Positions 16,526 through 26,136 of a stretch of 46,634 nucleotides of DNA are shown here, one piece after another. Source of the DNA: an uncultured Oscillospiraceae bacterium (GTDB lineage Bacteria; Bacillota; Clostridia; Oscillospirales; Oscillospiraceae); NCBI GenBank assembly GCA_934630495.1, contig CAKTVW010000018.1:1-46634 (forward strand), given 5' to 3'. The notes beneath the pieces were generated by a model, which saw only the letters and a list, made by a program, of their open reading frames with translations, was not told the origin of the DNA and did not search any database. Positions within the stretch are counted from its first letter, which is position 1; each line of letters opens with the position of its first letter. Position numbers and translations under genes: made by a program.

Positions 16526-17708
16526 GGTTTCGCAGATCAACGAATACCTCCGTCTTCGCTTTGAGGACGATGAGTTTCTGAATCGGGTGTATATCCGCGG
16601 CGAGATCAGTAACTACAAGCTCTATCCGTCCGGACACCACTATTTTTCCCTGAAGGATGCGACCGGTGCGATCCGTTGTGTGATGTTCCGCGGAAACGCC
16701 GCCTCTCTGCGTTTTCGGCCGGAGAACGGCATGAAGGTCATCGCGCTGGGGCGGGTGTCCGTTTTTCCCCGCGACGGCGTATACCAGCTCTACTGCACCG
16801 CGCTGACGCCCGAGGGTATCGGCGACCTTCACGTCGCCTTTGAGCAGCTGAAGCAGCGCTTGCAGGCCGAGGGGCTGTTCGCGCAGGAGCGCAAAAAGCC
16901 GCTGCCGCGCTTTCCGCATACGATCGCGATCATCACCTCGTCGGCGGGCGCGGCCCTGCGCGATATGCTTCGCATCCTGCGCAAGCGCTATCCGCTCTGC
17001 GAGGTCAAGCTGCTGGCCGTCCGCGTGCAGGGCGAGGAAGCGCCTGCGGAGATTGCTGCCGCGATCGCTTACGCGAACCGCTACCGCGTGGCTGACTTGA
17101 TTATCACAGGGCGCGGCGGCGGTTCGATCGAGGACCTCTGGGCGTTCAACGATGAGCGCGTCGCGTATGCCATTGCGCGTTCGGAGATCCCCGTTATTTC
17201 CGCCGTAGGACATGAGCCGGACGTGACGATCTCCGACTTCGTGGCCGATCTCCGCGCTGCGACGCCCTCCAACGCCGCAGAGCTGGCCGTACCGGATCAG
17301 ACGGAGCTGCGGCAGAGCCTGACGGCGCGGCAGGCGCTTTTGCTTGCGCTTATGAGCAAGCGTCTGAAGCAGGAGCGCACGAAGATCGATGCCTTGGGGC
17401 GTTCGCGCTGTCTGCGCGACCCGATGAATTATATCAACGACCGCCGAATGCTGCTGGACTATACGCAAAGACGGCTTGCCACCGCTTCGGTAAAGCTCCT
17501 GCGCGGCGATCGGGAACGCTTCGTCAGACTGACGGCGAAGCTGGATGCCATGAGCCCGCTGAAGGTGCTCGGGCGGGGCTATTCCATGATAACGGATGAA
17601 AACGGAGCGCTTGTCAAAAGCGTCCGTCAGTTTGGCGCGGGCGATACATTGACGCTCTGCCTTGCCGACGGTAAGGCGCGCGCGACGGTACAGGAGGTTT
17701 TCAAATGA
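16506..17708 (+). CDS. xseA: exodeoxyribonuclease VII large subunit
   Basis: 400 residues: N-terminal OB-fold (YEVSQINEYLRLRFE, VYIRGEISNYKLYPSGHHYFSLKD), the catalytic core with ITSSAGAALRDMLRILRKR, ITGRGGGSIEDLWAFND, ISAVGHEPDVTISDFVADLRA and ATPSNAAELAV, and a coiled-coil tail. With XseB it degrades single-stranded DNA. It starts 20 bases inside the upstream gene and its stop overlaps xseB (ATGA). Confidence 0.96.
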   Translation: MQQPVYEVSQINEYLRLRFEDDEFLNRVYIRGEISNYKLYPSGHHYFSLKDATGAIRCVMFRGNAASLRFRPENGMKVIALGRVSVFPRDGVYQLYCTALTPEGIGDLHVAFEQLKQRLQAEGLFAQERKKPLPRFPHTIAIITSSAGAALRDMLRILRKRYPLCEVKLLAVRVQGEEAPAEIAAAIAYANRYRVADLIITGRGGGSIEDLWAFNDERVAYAIARSEIPVISAVGHEPDVTISDFVADLRAATPSNAAELAVPDQTELRQSLTARQALLLALMSKRLKQERTKIDALGRSRCLRDPMNYINDRRMLLDYTQRRLATASVKLLRGDRERFVRLTAKLDAMSPLKVLGRGYSMITDENGALVKSVRQFGAGDTLTLCLADGKARATVQEVFK

Positions 17709-17944
17709 AGGAAGGATCCAAGACCTTTGAGCAGTCTCTTTCCCGTTTGGAGGAGATCGTTCGGAATATGGAGCGCGGCGACGTGCCGCTGGAGGAAGCG
17801 CTCAAGCTGTTTGAGGAGGGGACGGCCCTTGTCGGCTCGTGCTCCAAGCTGCTTGACGAAGCGGAATTAAAGGTCGTTCAGCTTACCAAGGGCGCCGACG
17901 GCGCCCCGCAGGAAACGGAGTTTACGGATGAACAAAACGCTTGA
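17705..17944 (+). CDS. xseB: exodeoxyribonuclease VII small subunit
   Basis: 79 residues: TFEQSLSRLEEIVRNMERGDVPLEEALKLFEEGTALV is the helical hairpin of XseB (shown here as one continuous family signature spanning about residues 6-42). Overlaps xseA by four bases and ispA by 17 bases. Its length is normal. Confidence 0.95.
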   Translation: MKEGSKTFEQSLSRLEEIVRNMERGDVPLEEALKLFEEGTALVGSCSKLLDEAELKVVQLTKGADGAPQETEFTDEQNA

Positions 17945-18803
17945 GACGCAGAAGGAGCACTATGTCCGCGAGATCGAGGCATATCTTGAACGCTGCTTTA
18001 CGGATGACGTGCCGCAGAGAACCTTGCTTGAAGCCATGCGCTACAGCCTGCTGGCGGGTGGAAAGCGTCTGCGTCCGATGCTGACGCTGGCGTTCTGCCG
18101 CCTGCTGGGAGGGGATTGCGAAAAGGCGCTGCCCTTTGCCGCTGCGGTCGAAATGGTGCATACCTACAGCCTGATCCATGACGATCTGCCCTGTATGGAC
18201 AACGACGATTATCGGCGCGGACGTCTGACAAATCACAAGGTCTACGGCGAGGCCGGCGCGGTGCTTGCGGGCGACGCGCTTTTGACGGCGGCCTTCGGGC
18301 AGCTTTCCGCTTCGGAGCTGCCGGCGGAACGGATCGTCAGGGCGGTCGGCGTGCTCTCCGAATGCGCAGGAGAGCTGGGCATGGTCGGCGGCCAGACGCT
18401 GGACATGGCGGCTGAGCGCCGCCTGTGTACCGAGCGGGAGGTTTACGACATCCAGTCCCGCAAAACGGGCGCGCTGATCGCGGCGGCCTGCCGTCTGGGC
18501 GTCTGCGCGGCGGGCGGGACCGAACGACAGGAGCGCGACGCCGCCGAGTATGCCGACGCGGTCGGCCTTGCCTTTCAGATCGAGGACGATATCCTCGACG
18601 TAACGGGCGACGCGAAAAAGCTCGGCAAGGCGACCGGCATGGACGGCGATAAGAAAAATACCTTTGTCCGTCTGTACGGCGTGGAGCGCTGCCGCGAGAT
18701 GATCGAGGCGCAGACGCTCAGAGCGCTGAAAGCGCTGGAGAATTACGAAAATACCGAGTTCCTTTCGGAGCTTGCGTTGTCGTTAAAATCAAGAGAAAGC
18801 TAA
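17928..18803 (+). CDS. ispA: polyprenyl (farnesyl/geranyl) diphosphate synthase
   Basis: 291 residues, isoprenoid synthase fold. First Asp-rich motif DDLPCMDNDD, second motif QIEDDILDVTGD, plus SLLAGGKRLRPML. It condenses IPP with allylic diphosphates to make FPP. The residues before the first Asp motif (HTYSLIH) fit a short-chain synthase. It starts inside xseB; the order xseA-xseB-ispA is common in Firmicutes. Only 11 bases separate it from the lipoprotein gene, so the dlt-like cassette may share this transcript. Confidence 0.93.
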   Translation: MNKTLETQKEHYVREIEAYLERCFTDDVPQRTLLEAMRYSLLAGGKRLRPMLTLAFCRLLGGDCEKALPFAAAVEMVHTYSLIHDDLPCMDNDDYRRGRLTNHKVYGEAGAVLAGDALLTAAFGQLSASELPAERIVRAVGVLSECAGELGMVGGQTLDMAAERRLCTEREVYDIQSRKTGALIAAACRLGVCAAGGTERQERDAAEYADAVGLAFQIEDDILDVTGDAKKLGKATGMDGDKKNTFVRLYGVERCREMIEAQTLRALKALENYENTEFLSELALSLKSRES

Positions 18804-18814
18804 AGGAGCATACC

Positions 18815-21808
18815 ATGAAACGCTTGTTGTGTTGTCTGCTTGCGGCGCTGCTGCTGTTAACGGGCTGTACCGTCCCGCAGGAGCAGCCGCAGCCCTCCTC
18901 CGCCACGCAGGAATTGCCGCCCGCCGAAACGGCGGAAAACGACTATGCGCTTTCCGCAGCGGTCCTCTGCGTCGGAGAACAGACGCCGGACATGCTTTTC
19001 CGGCTGGAGCAGGCGACGGTGCTGAATCTGTCGGTCGAAAAGCTTGAGCCGTCGGCCGACGCGGATTACACAAAATATGACATTATATACCTTGACGAGA
19101 GTCTGTCACAGTCGCTGAACCTTGGAAAAATTGCGGATAATGTAAAAAGTTATGTCGAGGGCGGCGGTTCCGTCTTTGTGCCGAACTGCTTTTATGATAC
19201 GTTTTCGGCTGACTTTTTCGGCGCAAAGGCCTTTGAAAAGATCGATTACCCGAATGAGCTGACGTTTCCGGAGGTGTCGGGCGACTTGGCCCCGCTGCAG
19301 GAGCTGATCTCGGATTATCATTCGCTCTACGCGTCGTTTGCCGATGCCGATGCGCTGCAGAAATGCGATTACGGCTATGCCGCCGTCCCGGACACCGCCG
19401 TTACGCTTGCCGCTGCGGACGGCCTGTCGCTCTATCTACTGAATTATTACGGCGAGGGCCGCGTACTGTTTTCCAATCCGCTGCTGCCGAACGCGTATTC
19501 GCTCGGTTCGCTGACGATGCTCAAAAGCGACGACAGCCAAACCGCGTTTGCATCGACGACGGCAAGCTGCAACCAGCTTTTCCTCTCGGATTTTGCCGCA
19601 TTTGTGGCAAAGGAGCTTTACGGCTTCTCGCTGGAACGCGTATTCGGCGTGTACGGAAGCCCGTCGGCAAGCTGGGAGCTGCACTATGAGGAGATCACGG
19701 GCATTGAGCATGATTCCATGCGCATTTTCTCCGAGCTGTGTATGCAGGAGCAGCAGATCCCGTCCTTTACGCTGATCCGGAACACTTATCAGTGGTTCAC
19801 GCGGACGGAGTCCGTGACATACGCGCTTAACGAGGGCGGCGGCCTGCAATTCGCGATGGACTATTACGAAAATGCCTATTCCAGCGGCACCCATGCCGCC
19901 TGCGGCGACGAATTTCTGCATCAGTATACCGCCGATAACGCGGGCAGCTATTTTGTCGATTCCCCGGAGTATACGAATCGCGCCTATCCCGCGCTGATCG
20001 ATTACGATGCCGACGGCATTTTGGACCTGTTCTGCGGCAGCTTTGACGGAACGATCTACTATTACAGAGGACTGGGCTTTACCGGAAAGGACGGCAGACT
20101 GTCCTTTGCCGAACCGATCAAGCTCACGGACGAGAACGGCGCGGAGCTTTCGTGCGGAAGCTTCTCCGCGCCTCAGCTCGCGGACCTCGACGGCGACAGC
20201 GTGACGGACCTTCTCTGCGGCGGCGCGGACGGAAGGATCCGCTGGTATCGCGGAAACGGAACGACCGTGTTTTCGGAGCAGGGCGTCCTGCTGGACTGCG
20301 ATTTTCCCGGTCAGGCGCTTCCGTATCTTGCCGACCTGAACGGCGACGGGACGGAGGATCTGCTCGTCGGCTCGGATCAGGGGATACTCCTGCTGTTCTA
20401 CGGAGAAAAGAACAACGGCATGACTGCCTTCTCGCACTGGAATATGCGCTCGTACACCAAGCTGTGCGCGGACAGCGGCCTCGGGAAATGGCTTGCCCCC
20501 TGTGTATATCGGGAAAAAGACGATATGGCGATCTTGGTCGGTACGTTTGACGGCTATATCGCGAAGCTGCCGCTTGACGCGGACGGAGAGCCGCGCTTCG
20601 ACGGCTATCTTGACTGCGAAGAGGAGAATTTTAAGGGCAACAGCCATCTGAAATACGGAAATTGGGTCGTTCCGGTGCTTGCCGATCTGAACGGCGACGG
20701 AGCGCTCGATCTTCTCTGCGGGCAGCAGGAATACGGCCTTGCCTATCCGATCGACAGTCCGTACTTTGCCCTCCGCGACGAGCTGCAGGCGCAGATGGAT
20801 TATGCCGAGCGGAATCACTTCTATGTCGGCGTCCATTTCTACACCAATGCCCATGCCTCCGCAGAGCGGGAAGCGTACGAGCTTGCGGCCCACAGGAAAG
20901 CAATGGCCTCTTACGGCGTCGACACGGACGCGGCCGGCGCGAACCAGCATACATGGTACACCTCGACCCACTCCGGCGCACAGAGTATGCAGAGCATTCG
21001 CGACGCCGGGCTGCTCTGGCAATCCGGCTTCGGATCGCCGGGTGCAAGCTTTAACGCCCCGCAGTACGCGGCGGAAAACGCGATCGCGCTGCCGTTCCTG
21101 TTGGTCGACGGCGGCGAACAGACGATGCTCGTACAGAATCATTCCGTGCTGCCCTATACCGACGCGGCATGGTACGATCTGAGCGGAAAATATCAGATGC
21201 CGATGTGCGTCTACTACCACTGCGATTTTGTCTATGTATCCGATACGGAGGCAAAGAACTATATTCACAGCGTCGCGGAATTTCAGAAGAAATACGGATA
21301 TAATTTCCTGCGCGAGGATCAGATGATGTACGCAAGCGCCGCCGCCTATAATCTGGAAGTAACCGTCGAGCGGACGGCGGACGGCTTTACCGTAACGCCG
21401 TCTGCGCGGAGCGAAAGCGGCAGCCTCTACAACGCGGTCTATCAGAATGCCTGCGGCGTCCGCATCGAATTTGCCGAGCGCTGCGGCGACGGCTTCTCCA
21501 CGGATGCTAAGGTATGGAAGCGCTCGGCGCGCGGCTTGACCGTCGGTCTGGACGGGACGGTCCGCATCACCCGAAGCACCGACGGCGATCCGGCGCATCT
21601 CGAACGGGTCAATCTGCCCGCAGAGATCTCCGACGACGGGACGTGCATCACCTTCCTTGACGACGGCATGATGCAGGTCGCCGTTCGCGGCGAGGCGACG
21701 ACGACGCAGTCCGATTGGACGGTCACAAGCTATGACGGCCTTACGGTCTTTACAAAATTCGGCGACGCGGACACCCTCCGCATTGCCTATTCGGAGGAAA
21801 ACAAATGA
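18815..21808 (+). CDS. large lipoprotein with FG-GAP/VCBS repeats, head of a dlt-like cassette
   Basis: 997 residues, exported: signal peptide with lipobox LLLTGC (Cys about residue 18). Residues 40-270 look like a Rossmann or amidotransferase-like domain. Four FG-GAP-type repeats follow at about 389-425, 452-485, 502-531 and 622-645 (for example DYDADGILDLFCG, DLNGDGTEDLLVG), with Ca2+-binding DxDGDG cores. Residues 670-880 form a further domain with HFYVGVHFYTNAHAS, HTWYTSTHSGAQS and YYHCDFV, perhaps polysaccharide deacetylase-like, then a beta-rich end. I cannot assign a function. GGAG precedes the start; its stop overlaps the next start by four bases, so it is coupled to the DltA-like ligase. 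Confidence 0.85.
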   Translation: MKRLLCCLLAALLLLTGCTVPQEQPQPSSATQELPPAETAENDYALSAAVLCVGEQTPDMLFRLEQATVLNLSVEKLEPSADADYTKYDIIYLDESLSQSLNLGKIADNVKSYVEGGGSVFVPNCFYDTFSADFFGAKAFEKIDYPNELTFPEVSGDLAPLQELISDYHSLYASFADADALQKCDYGYAAVPDTAVTLAAADGLSLYLLNYYGEGRVLFSNPLLPNAYSLGSLTMLKSDDSQTAFASTTASCNQLFLSDFAAFVAKELYGFSLERVFGVYGSPSASWELHYEEITGIEHDSMRIFSELCMQEQQIPSFTLIRNTYQWFTRTESVTYALNEGGGLQFAMDYYENAYSSGTHAACGDEFLHQYTADNAGSYFVDSPEYTNRAYPALIDYDADGILDLFCGSFDGTIYYYRGLGFTGKDGRLSFAEPIKLTDENGAELSCGSFSAPQLADLDGDSVTDLLCGGADGRIRWYRGNGTTVFSEQGVLLDCDFPGQALPYLADLNGDGTEDLLVGSDQGILLLFYGEKNNGMTAFSHWNMRSYTKLCADSGLGKWLAPCVYREKDDMAILVGTFDGYIAKLPLDADGEPRFDGYLDCEEENFKGNSHLKYGNWVVPVLADLNGDGALDLLCGQQEYGLAYPIDSPYFALRDELQAQMDYAERNHFYVGVHFYTNAHASAEREAYELAAHRKAMASYGVDTDAAGANQHTWYTSTHSGAQSMQSIRDAGLLWQSGFGSPGASFNAPQYAAENAIALPFLLVDGGEQTMLVQNHSVLPYTDAAWYDLSGKYQMPMCVYYHCDFVYVSDTEAKNYIHSVAEFQKKYGYNFLREDQMMYASAAAYNLEVTVERTADGFTVTPSARSESGSLYNAVYQNACGVRIEFAERCGDGFSTDAKVWKRSARGLTVGLDGTVRITRSTDGDPAHLERVNLPAEISDDGTCITFLDDGMMQVAVRGEATTTQSDWTVTSYDGLTVFTKFGDADTLRIAYSEENK

Positions 21809-23316
21809 AAAACTCGGCAATCAGAATGCTGGATGAAACCGCTGAGAAATTTCCGGAGCGCTGTGCGGTAGAGGAAGAAGACGCTTCCGTGACCTATCGG
21901 GAATATCGCGCGATTTCGCGGCATATCGGCGCGGGCCTGCTTCTGCACGAAACCGCGCGACGCCCGATCATCGTCTATCTGCCAAAGAGCATCCGCGCCC
22001 TGACGGTCTTTATGGGTGCTCTCTACAGCGGAAGCCCCTATGCGCCCGTCGATGCCCATGTTCCGATGGCGCGGCTGGAAAAAATCATCGAATCTCTGCA
22101 CCCGGGTGCGATCGTGACCGACCGCGAGCTTGCGCCGAATCTGGAGCAGTGCGAGCTGGCGGGCACGCAGGTGCTTTATTACGACGAGCTTGTGCAGACG
22201 TCGGTCGACGAGGCTGCGCTGGATGCCGCAACTGCTGCCGTAATCGATACCGACCCGATCTACATCATGTATACCTCCGGCTCGACCGGCACGCCCAAGG
22301 GCGTGACGATCCCGCATCGCGGCATTTTGGACTATGCCGTTTGGGTAACGGAGACGTTCGGCTTCACCGAGGAGACCTCGATGGCAAACCAGTCTGCGTT
22401 TTATTTCGACAATTCGACCTTTGATATTTACGGCTGTATGCGCTGCGGCGGGCGGCTGGTGCTGATACCGGACGCGCTGATGATGTTCCCACTGCGCCTT
22501 CCGGAATACCTCGAGCGCAAGGAGATCACGACGATCTTCTGGGTTCCGACGGTGATGATAAATGTTGCAAACTCCGGCGCACTGAACGGCGTGAAGCTCC
22601 CTAAGCTCAAGACGATCGCGTTCTGCGGCGAGGTCATGCCGAACACACAGCTCAATATCTGGCGGCGCGCGCTGCCGAACTGCACCTACGCCAACCTCTA
22701 CGGCCCGACGGAGATCACGGACGTATGCTGCTACTATATCGTTGACCGGGAATTTGCCGATTCCGACCCGCTGCCCATCGGTAAGGCGTGTGAAAACATG
22801 CGCGTCGTGCTCCTCAAGGAGGACGGGACCGAGGCCGCGCGCGGCGAACAGGGCGAGCTTTGCGTACTGGGAAGCGGCGTTGCGCTGGGCTACTGGAACG
22901 CGCCGGAGCTGACGGAGCGCGTATTTACGCGAAATCCGCTTACGCCCGCCTATCCCGAGCGGATGTACCGAACGGGCGACCTTGCCTATTACGACGAGCG
23001 CGGACTGCTGATGTTCTGCGGACGGCGCGACAGCCAGATCAAGCTCAAGGGAAACCGCATCGAGCTTGGCGAGATCGAAAACGCAGCAATGTGTCAGCCG
23101 GGGGTTGAGAACGCTGCGGCTGTGTTTGACGCGGAGAAGCAGCAGATCGTTCTGTTCGTGCAGACGTCGGCGCAGCTTGTTCTGCGCCGTCTGAATCTGG
23201 AGCTGAAAAAGCTGATCCCGTCCTATATGCTGCCCGGAAGACTGGTCTGCATGGAAAAGCTCCCGCACACGCCGAATGATAAGATCGACCGTGTGCGGCT
23301 GAAGACGATGCTGTAG
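21805..23316 (+). CDS. DltA-like amino-acid:carrier ligase (adenylation enzyme)
   Basis: 503 residues of the ANL superfamily: A3 YTSGSTGTPKG, A4-region FYFDNSTFDIYG, A5 YGPTE, A7 YRTGDL, A8 RDSQIKLKGNRIELGEIE, and the A10 lysine in HTPNDKIDR. It would activate an amino acid with ATP and load it on the carrier protein at 23818. The Asp of FDNS holds the amino group in this family, so D-alanine is the default guess. Family length is about 500. It is coupled to the lipoprotein gene by an ATGA overlap and followed 11 bases later by the GNAT. It could also be an NRPS-type stand-alone A domain. Confidence 0.85.
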   Translation: MKNSAIRMLDETAEKFPERCAVEEEDASVTYREYRAISRHIGAGLLLHETARRPIIVYLPKSIRALTVFMGALYSGSPYAPVDAHVPMARLEKIIESLHPGAIVTDRELAPNLEQCELAGTQVLYYDELVQTSVDEAALDAATAAVIDTDPIYIMYTSGSTGTPKGVTIPHRGILDYAVWVTETFGFTEETSMANQSAFYFDNSTFDIYGCMRCGGRLVLIPDALMMFPLRLPEYLERKEITTIFWVPTVMINVANSGALNGVKLPKLKTIAFCGEVMPNTQLNIWRRALPNCTYANLYGPTEITDVCCYYIVDREFADSDPLPIGKACENMRVVLLKEDGTEAARGEQGELCVLGSGVALGYWNAPELTERVFTRNPLTPAYPERMYRTGDLAYYDERGLLMFCGRRDSQIKLKGNRIELGEIENAAMCQPGVENAAAVFDAEKQQIVLFVQTSAQLVLRRLNLELKKLIPSYMLPGRLVCMEKLPHTPNDKIDRVRLKTML

Positions 23317-23327
23317 GGGAGCGCTTC

Positions 23328-23798
23328 ATGGAATATCGTATCTGTGACGCTTCCGACACGGAGCTTGCCGCGCTGGCGGCGCTGTATGACGATTATCAGG
23401 CGTATTTGGCCTCCGTCGGACTGACCTACGAATATCGGCAGGGAAGTGCCGAGGAGATCATCCGTGCACGCCTGCGCTCGAAGCTGTTTTGTGTGCTGTG
23501 CGCGTTCAGCGGCGATGTGCCTGTCGGCTTTCTCGTATTTTCGTATCAGCGGCTCCCGGGGGAGTACCGCTGCGGCGAAAACAGTGTGATCGGCTACATT
23601 AACGACCTGTATGTCTCTCCGGACTGCCGAAGGGACGGGATCGCGGGCGCGTTGGTCAGGGAAGCGAAGGAACGGATGCGCGCGTCCGGCGTGACGACCG
23701 TGGAGCTTCAGGTCGTCGGCGGAAATCTAGCCGGCGAACGATTCTGGCGTTCGCAGGGAATGGTTCCCGTGCGAACGATATATACGCAAAATTTTTGA
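23328..23798 (+). CDS. GNAT-family acetyltransferase inside the dlt-like cassette
   Basis: 156 residues, one GNAT domain: IGYINDLYVSPDCRRDGIAG (motif A with the R/Q-x-x-G-x-G/A loop), LVREAKERMRASGVTTVELQVVGGN with ERFWRSQGM at the C-terminus (listed as separate family blocks). It lies between the DltA-like ligase and the carrier gene, with 11- and 19-base gaps. A GNAT at this place is not part of known dlt operons. It could acetylate the transferred residue, the carrier or a sugar. The function is open. Confidence 0.85.
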   Translation: MEYRICDASDTELAALAALYDDYQAYLASVGLTYEYRQGSAEEIIRARLRSKLFCVLCAFSGDVPVGFLVFSYQRLPGEYRCGENSVIGYINDLYVSPDCRRDGIAGALVREAKERMRASGVTTVELQVVGGNLAGERFWRSQGMVPVRTIYTQNF

Positions 23799-23817
23799 CT
23801 GCAAAGGAGTATCTGTC

Positions 23818-24069
23818 ATGAAAAAAGAGGAGATCATTTCCGTCCTTTCGGACTATATCTGCACAACGTTCGAGATCGGCGACGATCCGGATTATTCCGT
23901 GGACGTAAATTTGTTTGACTACGGCTTCGTCGATTCGCTGCAGGCGACACAAATCGTCCTGTTCGTCGAGGAGCGCTTCGGCATCGAGATCACGCAGAGC
24001 GACATCGTGCGTTATCCGATGAATACCGTTTCCGAGATCGCGGAGGTCGTCTCGCATAAGCTTGCCTGA
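23818..24069 (+). CDS. DltC-like acyl carrier protein
   Basis: 83 residues, four-helix carrier fold with the phosphopantetheine serine in GFVDSLQATQIV (about residue 41) and an acidic surface. DltC carries D-alanine as a thioester from DltA to the membrane complex. AAAGGAG precedes ATG 23818. The sequence before the Ser (FDYGFVDSL) matches DltC more than fatty-acid ACP, where DSLD is usual. Placed between the GNAT and the MBOAT gene. Confidence 0.88.
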   Translation: MKKEEIISVLSDYICTTFEIGDDPDYSVDVNLFDYGFVDSLQATQIVLFVEERFGIEITQSDIVRYPMNTVSEIAEVVSHKLA

Positions 24070-24101
24070 CGCAAAAGACATTTCATGGAGGAGTTCTGCG
24101 G

Positions 24102-25247
24102 ATGTGGTTCTTACAAATAAAGATCCTTGCGGTGCTGCTTGCGTGCAGTCTTGCCTTGGGAATCCTGCTGCGGCTTACCGAAGGGAGGCGGCGTTTCCGC
24201 TCCGTTCTGCTCAGGCTGATCCCCTTGGCGGATATCGGCGTGATTCTTTACGTTTCGGAAAAGCTGGCGGTCTTCTATGTCGGCTATCTGCTCGTGACGT
24301 TTGTATTCCTGCTCCTGCTGCGAAAGCACCGTAAGGGCTGGCTTTTTGCGCTTCTCTGCGCCGCCTGTGTTGTGCCGCTGGCGTATTCGCGCGCGGCCGC
24401 GCAGTGGACACAGCTTCCGATGTACGGCCTGACAATGGTCGGTATCGCCTATAATATGCTCAAGGCCATCGACGCGCTGTACTATACATATTATACGGAC
24501 GAGCGCATCGGCTTCTTCGATTACGCTTCCTATCTGCTGTTCTTTCCGGTCATCACGGCCGGTCCTGTCTTCCGTTACCGCGATTTTTCCGCACAGCTGC
24601 GGACGCTTTCCGGTATCGATATCGACGGGCTGGTTTACGGCGTCAAGCGCATCATTGCAGGCCTGTTTTCCAAAATGGTGCTCTCCGCGGCAGCGGCGGA
24701 GCTTTTGAAGATTTTGACCTACCGCGAGCCGCGCATCTGGATCAGTCTGGCGATCCCGATCGTGAGCTATCTCGTCCTGTTTTTCGACATGGCGGGCTAC
24801 GCGTCCGTAGCGATCGGTCTGTCCGCGTTTATGGGCATCAAAGCCCCCGAAAACTTCAAAGCGCCGTGGAAGGCCGCATCGTTTACGCAGTTCTGGCGCA
24901 ACTGGCATATCACGGTCAGCGACTGGATCCGGGAGCATGTCTATGTTGTTTTCAGCAAAAAGCGCCTGAACCGCTGGCAGAACGCGGGCTTGGCGCTGGT
25001 CGTCATGGTCGTCATGAGCCTTTGGCACGGTTCGTCGGTGCTGTTTGTAGTTGACGGCGTGCTGCTCGGGCTTTTGCTGGCGCTGGAAAACCTCCTCGGA
25101 CTGACGACCGTCAAGCGGAAGGCGAATCGCTTTTACCGCTTCTTCCGCTGCGTCGTCGTGAACTACCTGTTCGCGCTCAATACGATGCTCTTTACGCTTT
25201 CGTGGCCGCAGATCGTTCAGGTTTTCGGCGGCTTCCTGAAGATATAG
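24102..25247 (+). CDS. DltB-like MBOAT transferase
   Basis: 381 residues with about ten membrane segments. MBOAT signatures: YYTYYTDERIGFFDYASYLLF, FPVITAGPVFRYRDF, FTQFWRNWHITVSDWIREHVYV and the active-site His in SLWHGSSVLFVV (blocks shown separately). DltB takes the acyl group from the carrier and passes it to the outside. GGAGGAG precedes ATG 24102. Length matches DltB (about 390-400). It lies 32 bases after the carrier gene and 13 before the DltD-like gene. Confidence 0.9.
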   Translation: MWFLQIKILAVLLACSLALGILLRLTEGRRRFRSVLLRLIPLADIGVILYVSEKLAVFYVGYLLVTFVFLLLLRKHRKGWLFALLCAACVVPLAYSRAAAQWTQLPMYGLTMVGIAYNMLKAIDALYYTYYTDERIGFFDYASYLLFFPVITAGPVFRYRDFSAQLRTLSGIDIDGLVYGVKRIIAGLFSKMVLSAAAAELLKILTYREPRIWISLAIPIVSYLVLFFDMAGYASVAIGLSAFMGIKAPENFKAPWKAASFTQFWRNWHITVSDWIREHVYVVFSKKRLNRWQNAGLALVVMVVMSLWHGSSVLFVVDGVLLGLLLALENLLGLTTVKRKANRFYRFFRCVVVNYLFALNTMLFTLSWPQIVQVFGGFLKI

Positions 25248-25260
25248 GGGGTGCGCAGGG

Positions 25261-26136
25261 GTGAAATATCTGAAAAAGCTTCGCTTTTTGATCTTTCTGC
25301 TGGCGGCTTTTGTCTTGTTTGACAGCCTGCTGGCCCATTTCTGTCCGCCGATGCTTCTCGACGGCCGCTATTATTTGAACGACTACGAGGTCACGCGCCG
25401 CGACCATCCGGAAAAGGTCTGGGACAAGGTGTTTTTCGGTAACTCTTCCGTAATTGCCGCTTATCGTGAAGACCTCGACGATTCCGGCTATATCAACCTC
25501 GGACTGGACTACGGCGTCGTGCGCGACCTGTGGGAAATGGTCGATCGCGGCATCATCAAGGTCGGAAGCGAGATCGTCCTCGGACTGAACTATTTGACCT
25601 TATATGATGATTTTGAGACGAATCCGACCTATCCGTTTAATCGCGGCATATTGGAGCCGTATTCCTATTTTCAGCGGGACAAGCTCTATATTCTGGCGGA
25701 AAGCTCCCTGAAATCCGTGATCGGCATGTCCGTTGAACGGCCGTTTGAGGGGCAGGAGAAGAGCTACTATTACGGCAGCCTCTCGAATACCGAGATCGAG
25801 GAAAAGCTCGACCATTACCGCGAAACATACTGGTCGCTTCCGCTCTCGGATTTTTCCGAGAATCTGACCGCACTGGAAAAGCTTGCCGCGTACTGCTCCG
25901 AGCACGGTGTCCGCCTTCGCGCGGTCTGGATGCCGTGGAACCCGACGGTCGAAGCGCCGGAGCTTGTCAGCCGGGTGCGGGAAGCCGCCGATGCGGTCCT
26001 GCAGCGCTATGATGCCGAGATACTGGACCTGTCGGATCGGTTCGATGCCGCGTGCTTCTACGATCTCGGACACTTGAACTATGAGTACGGAGCCTATCGC
26101 TTTATGGAGGTGATCGAGCCATGGCTGAAAAGCTGA
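25261..26136 (+). CDS. DltD-like SGNH-fold extracytoplasmic protein
   Basis: 291 residues: N-terminal membrane anchor (FLIFLLAAFVLFDSLLA), then an SGNH-like domain. Block I FFGNSSVIAAY, a GLDYG turn, and block V FYDLGHLNYEYGAYRF with the Asp-x-x-x-His (D-LG-H) pair are visible. DltD completes transfer to the polymer outside the cell. It is about 100 residues shorter than standard DltD (about 390-420), so it is a compact member of the superfamily. GTG start at 25261 after GGGGGTGCGCAGGGG. It overlaps the DltX-like peptide by 16 bases. Confidence 0.78.
   Translation: MKYLKKLRFLIFLLAAFVLFDSLLAHFCPPMLLDGRYYLNDYEVTRRDHPEKVWDKVFFGNSSVIAAYREDLDDSGYINLGLDYGVVRDLWEMVDRGIIKVGSEIVLGLNYLTLYDDFETNPTYPFNRGILEPYSYFQRDKLYILAESSLKSVIGMSVERPFEGQEKSYYYGSLSNTEIEEKLDHYRETYWSLPLSDFSENLTALEKLAAYCSEHGVRLRAVWMPWNPTVEAPELVSRVREAADAVLQRYDAEILDLSDRFDAACFYDLGHLNYEYGAYRFMEVIEPWLKS

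Noticed and set aside
16203..17468. 421-residue minus-strand frame over xseA
   Set aside because: xseA on the plus strand has all family motifs; the antisense frame has none.
19436..21820. 794-residue minus-strand frame antisense to the lipoprotein gene
   Set aside because: Shadow frame caused by codon bias of the real gene; no motifs or start signals.
21787..23268. 493-residue minus-strand frame over the DltA-like gene
   Set aside because: Antisense shadow; the plus strand shows adenylation motifs A3-A10.
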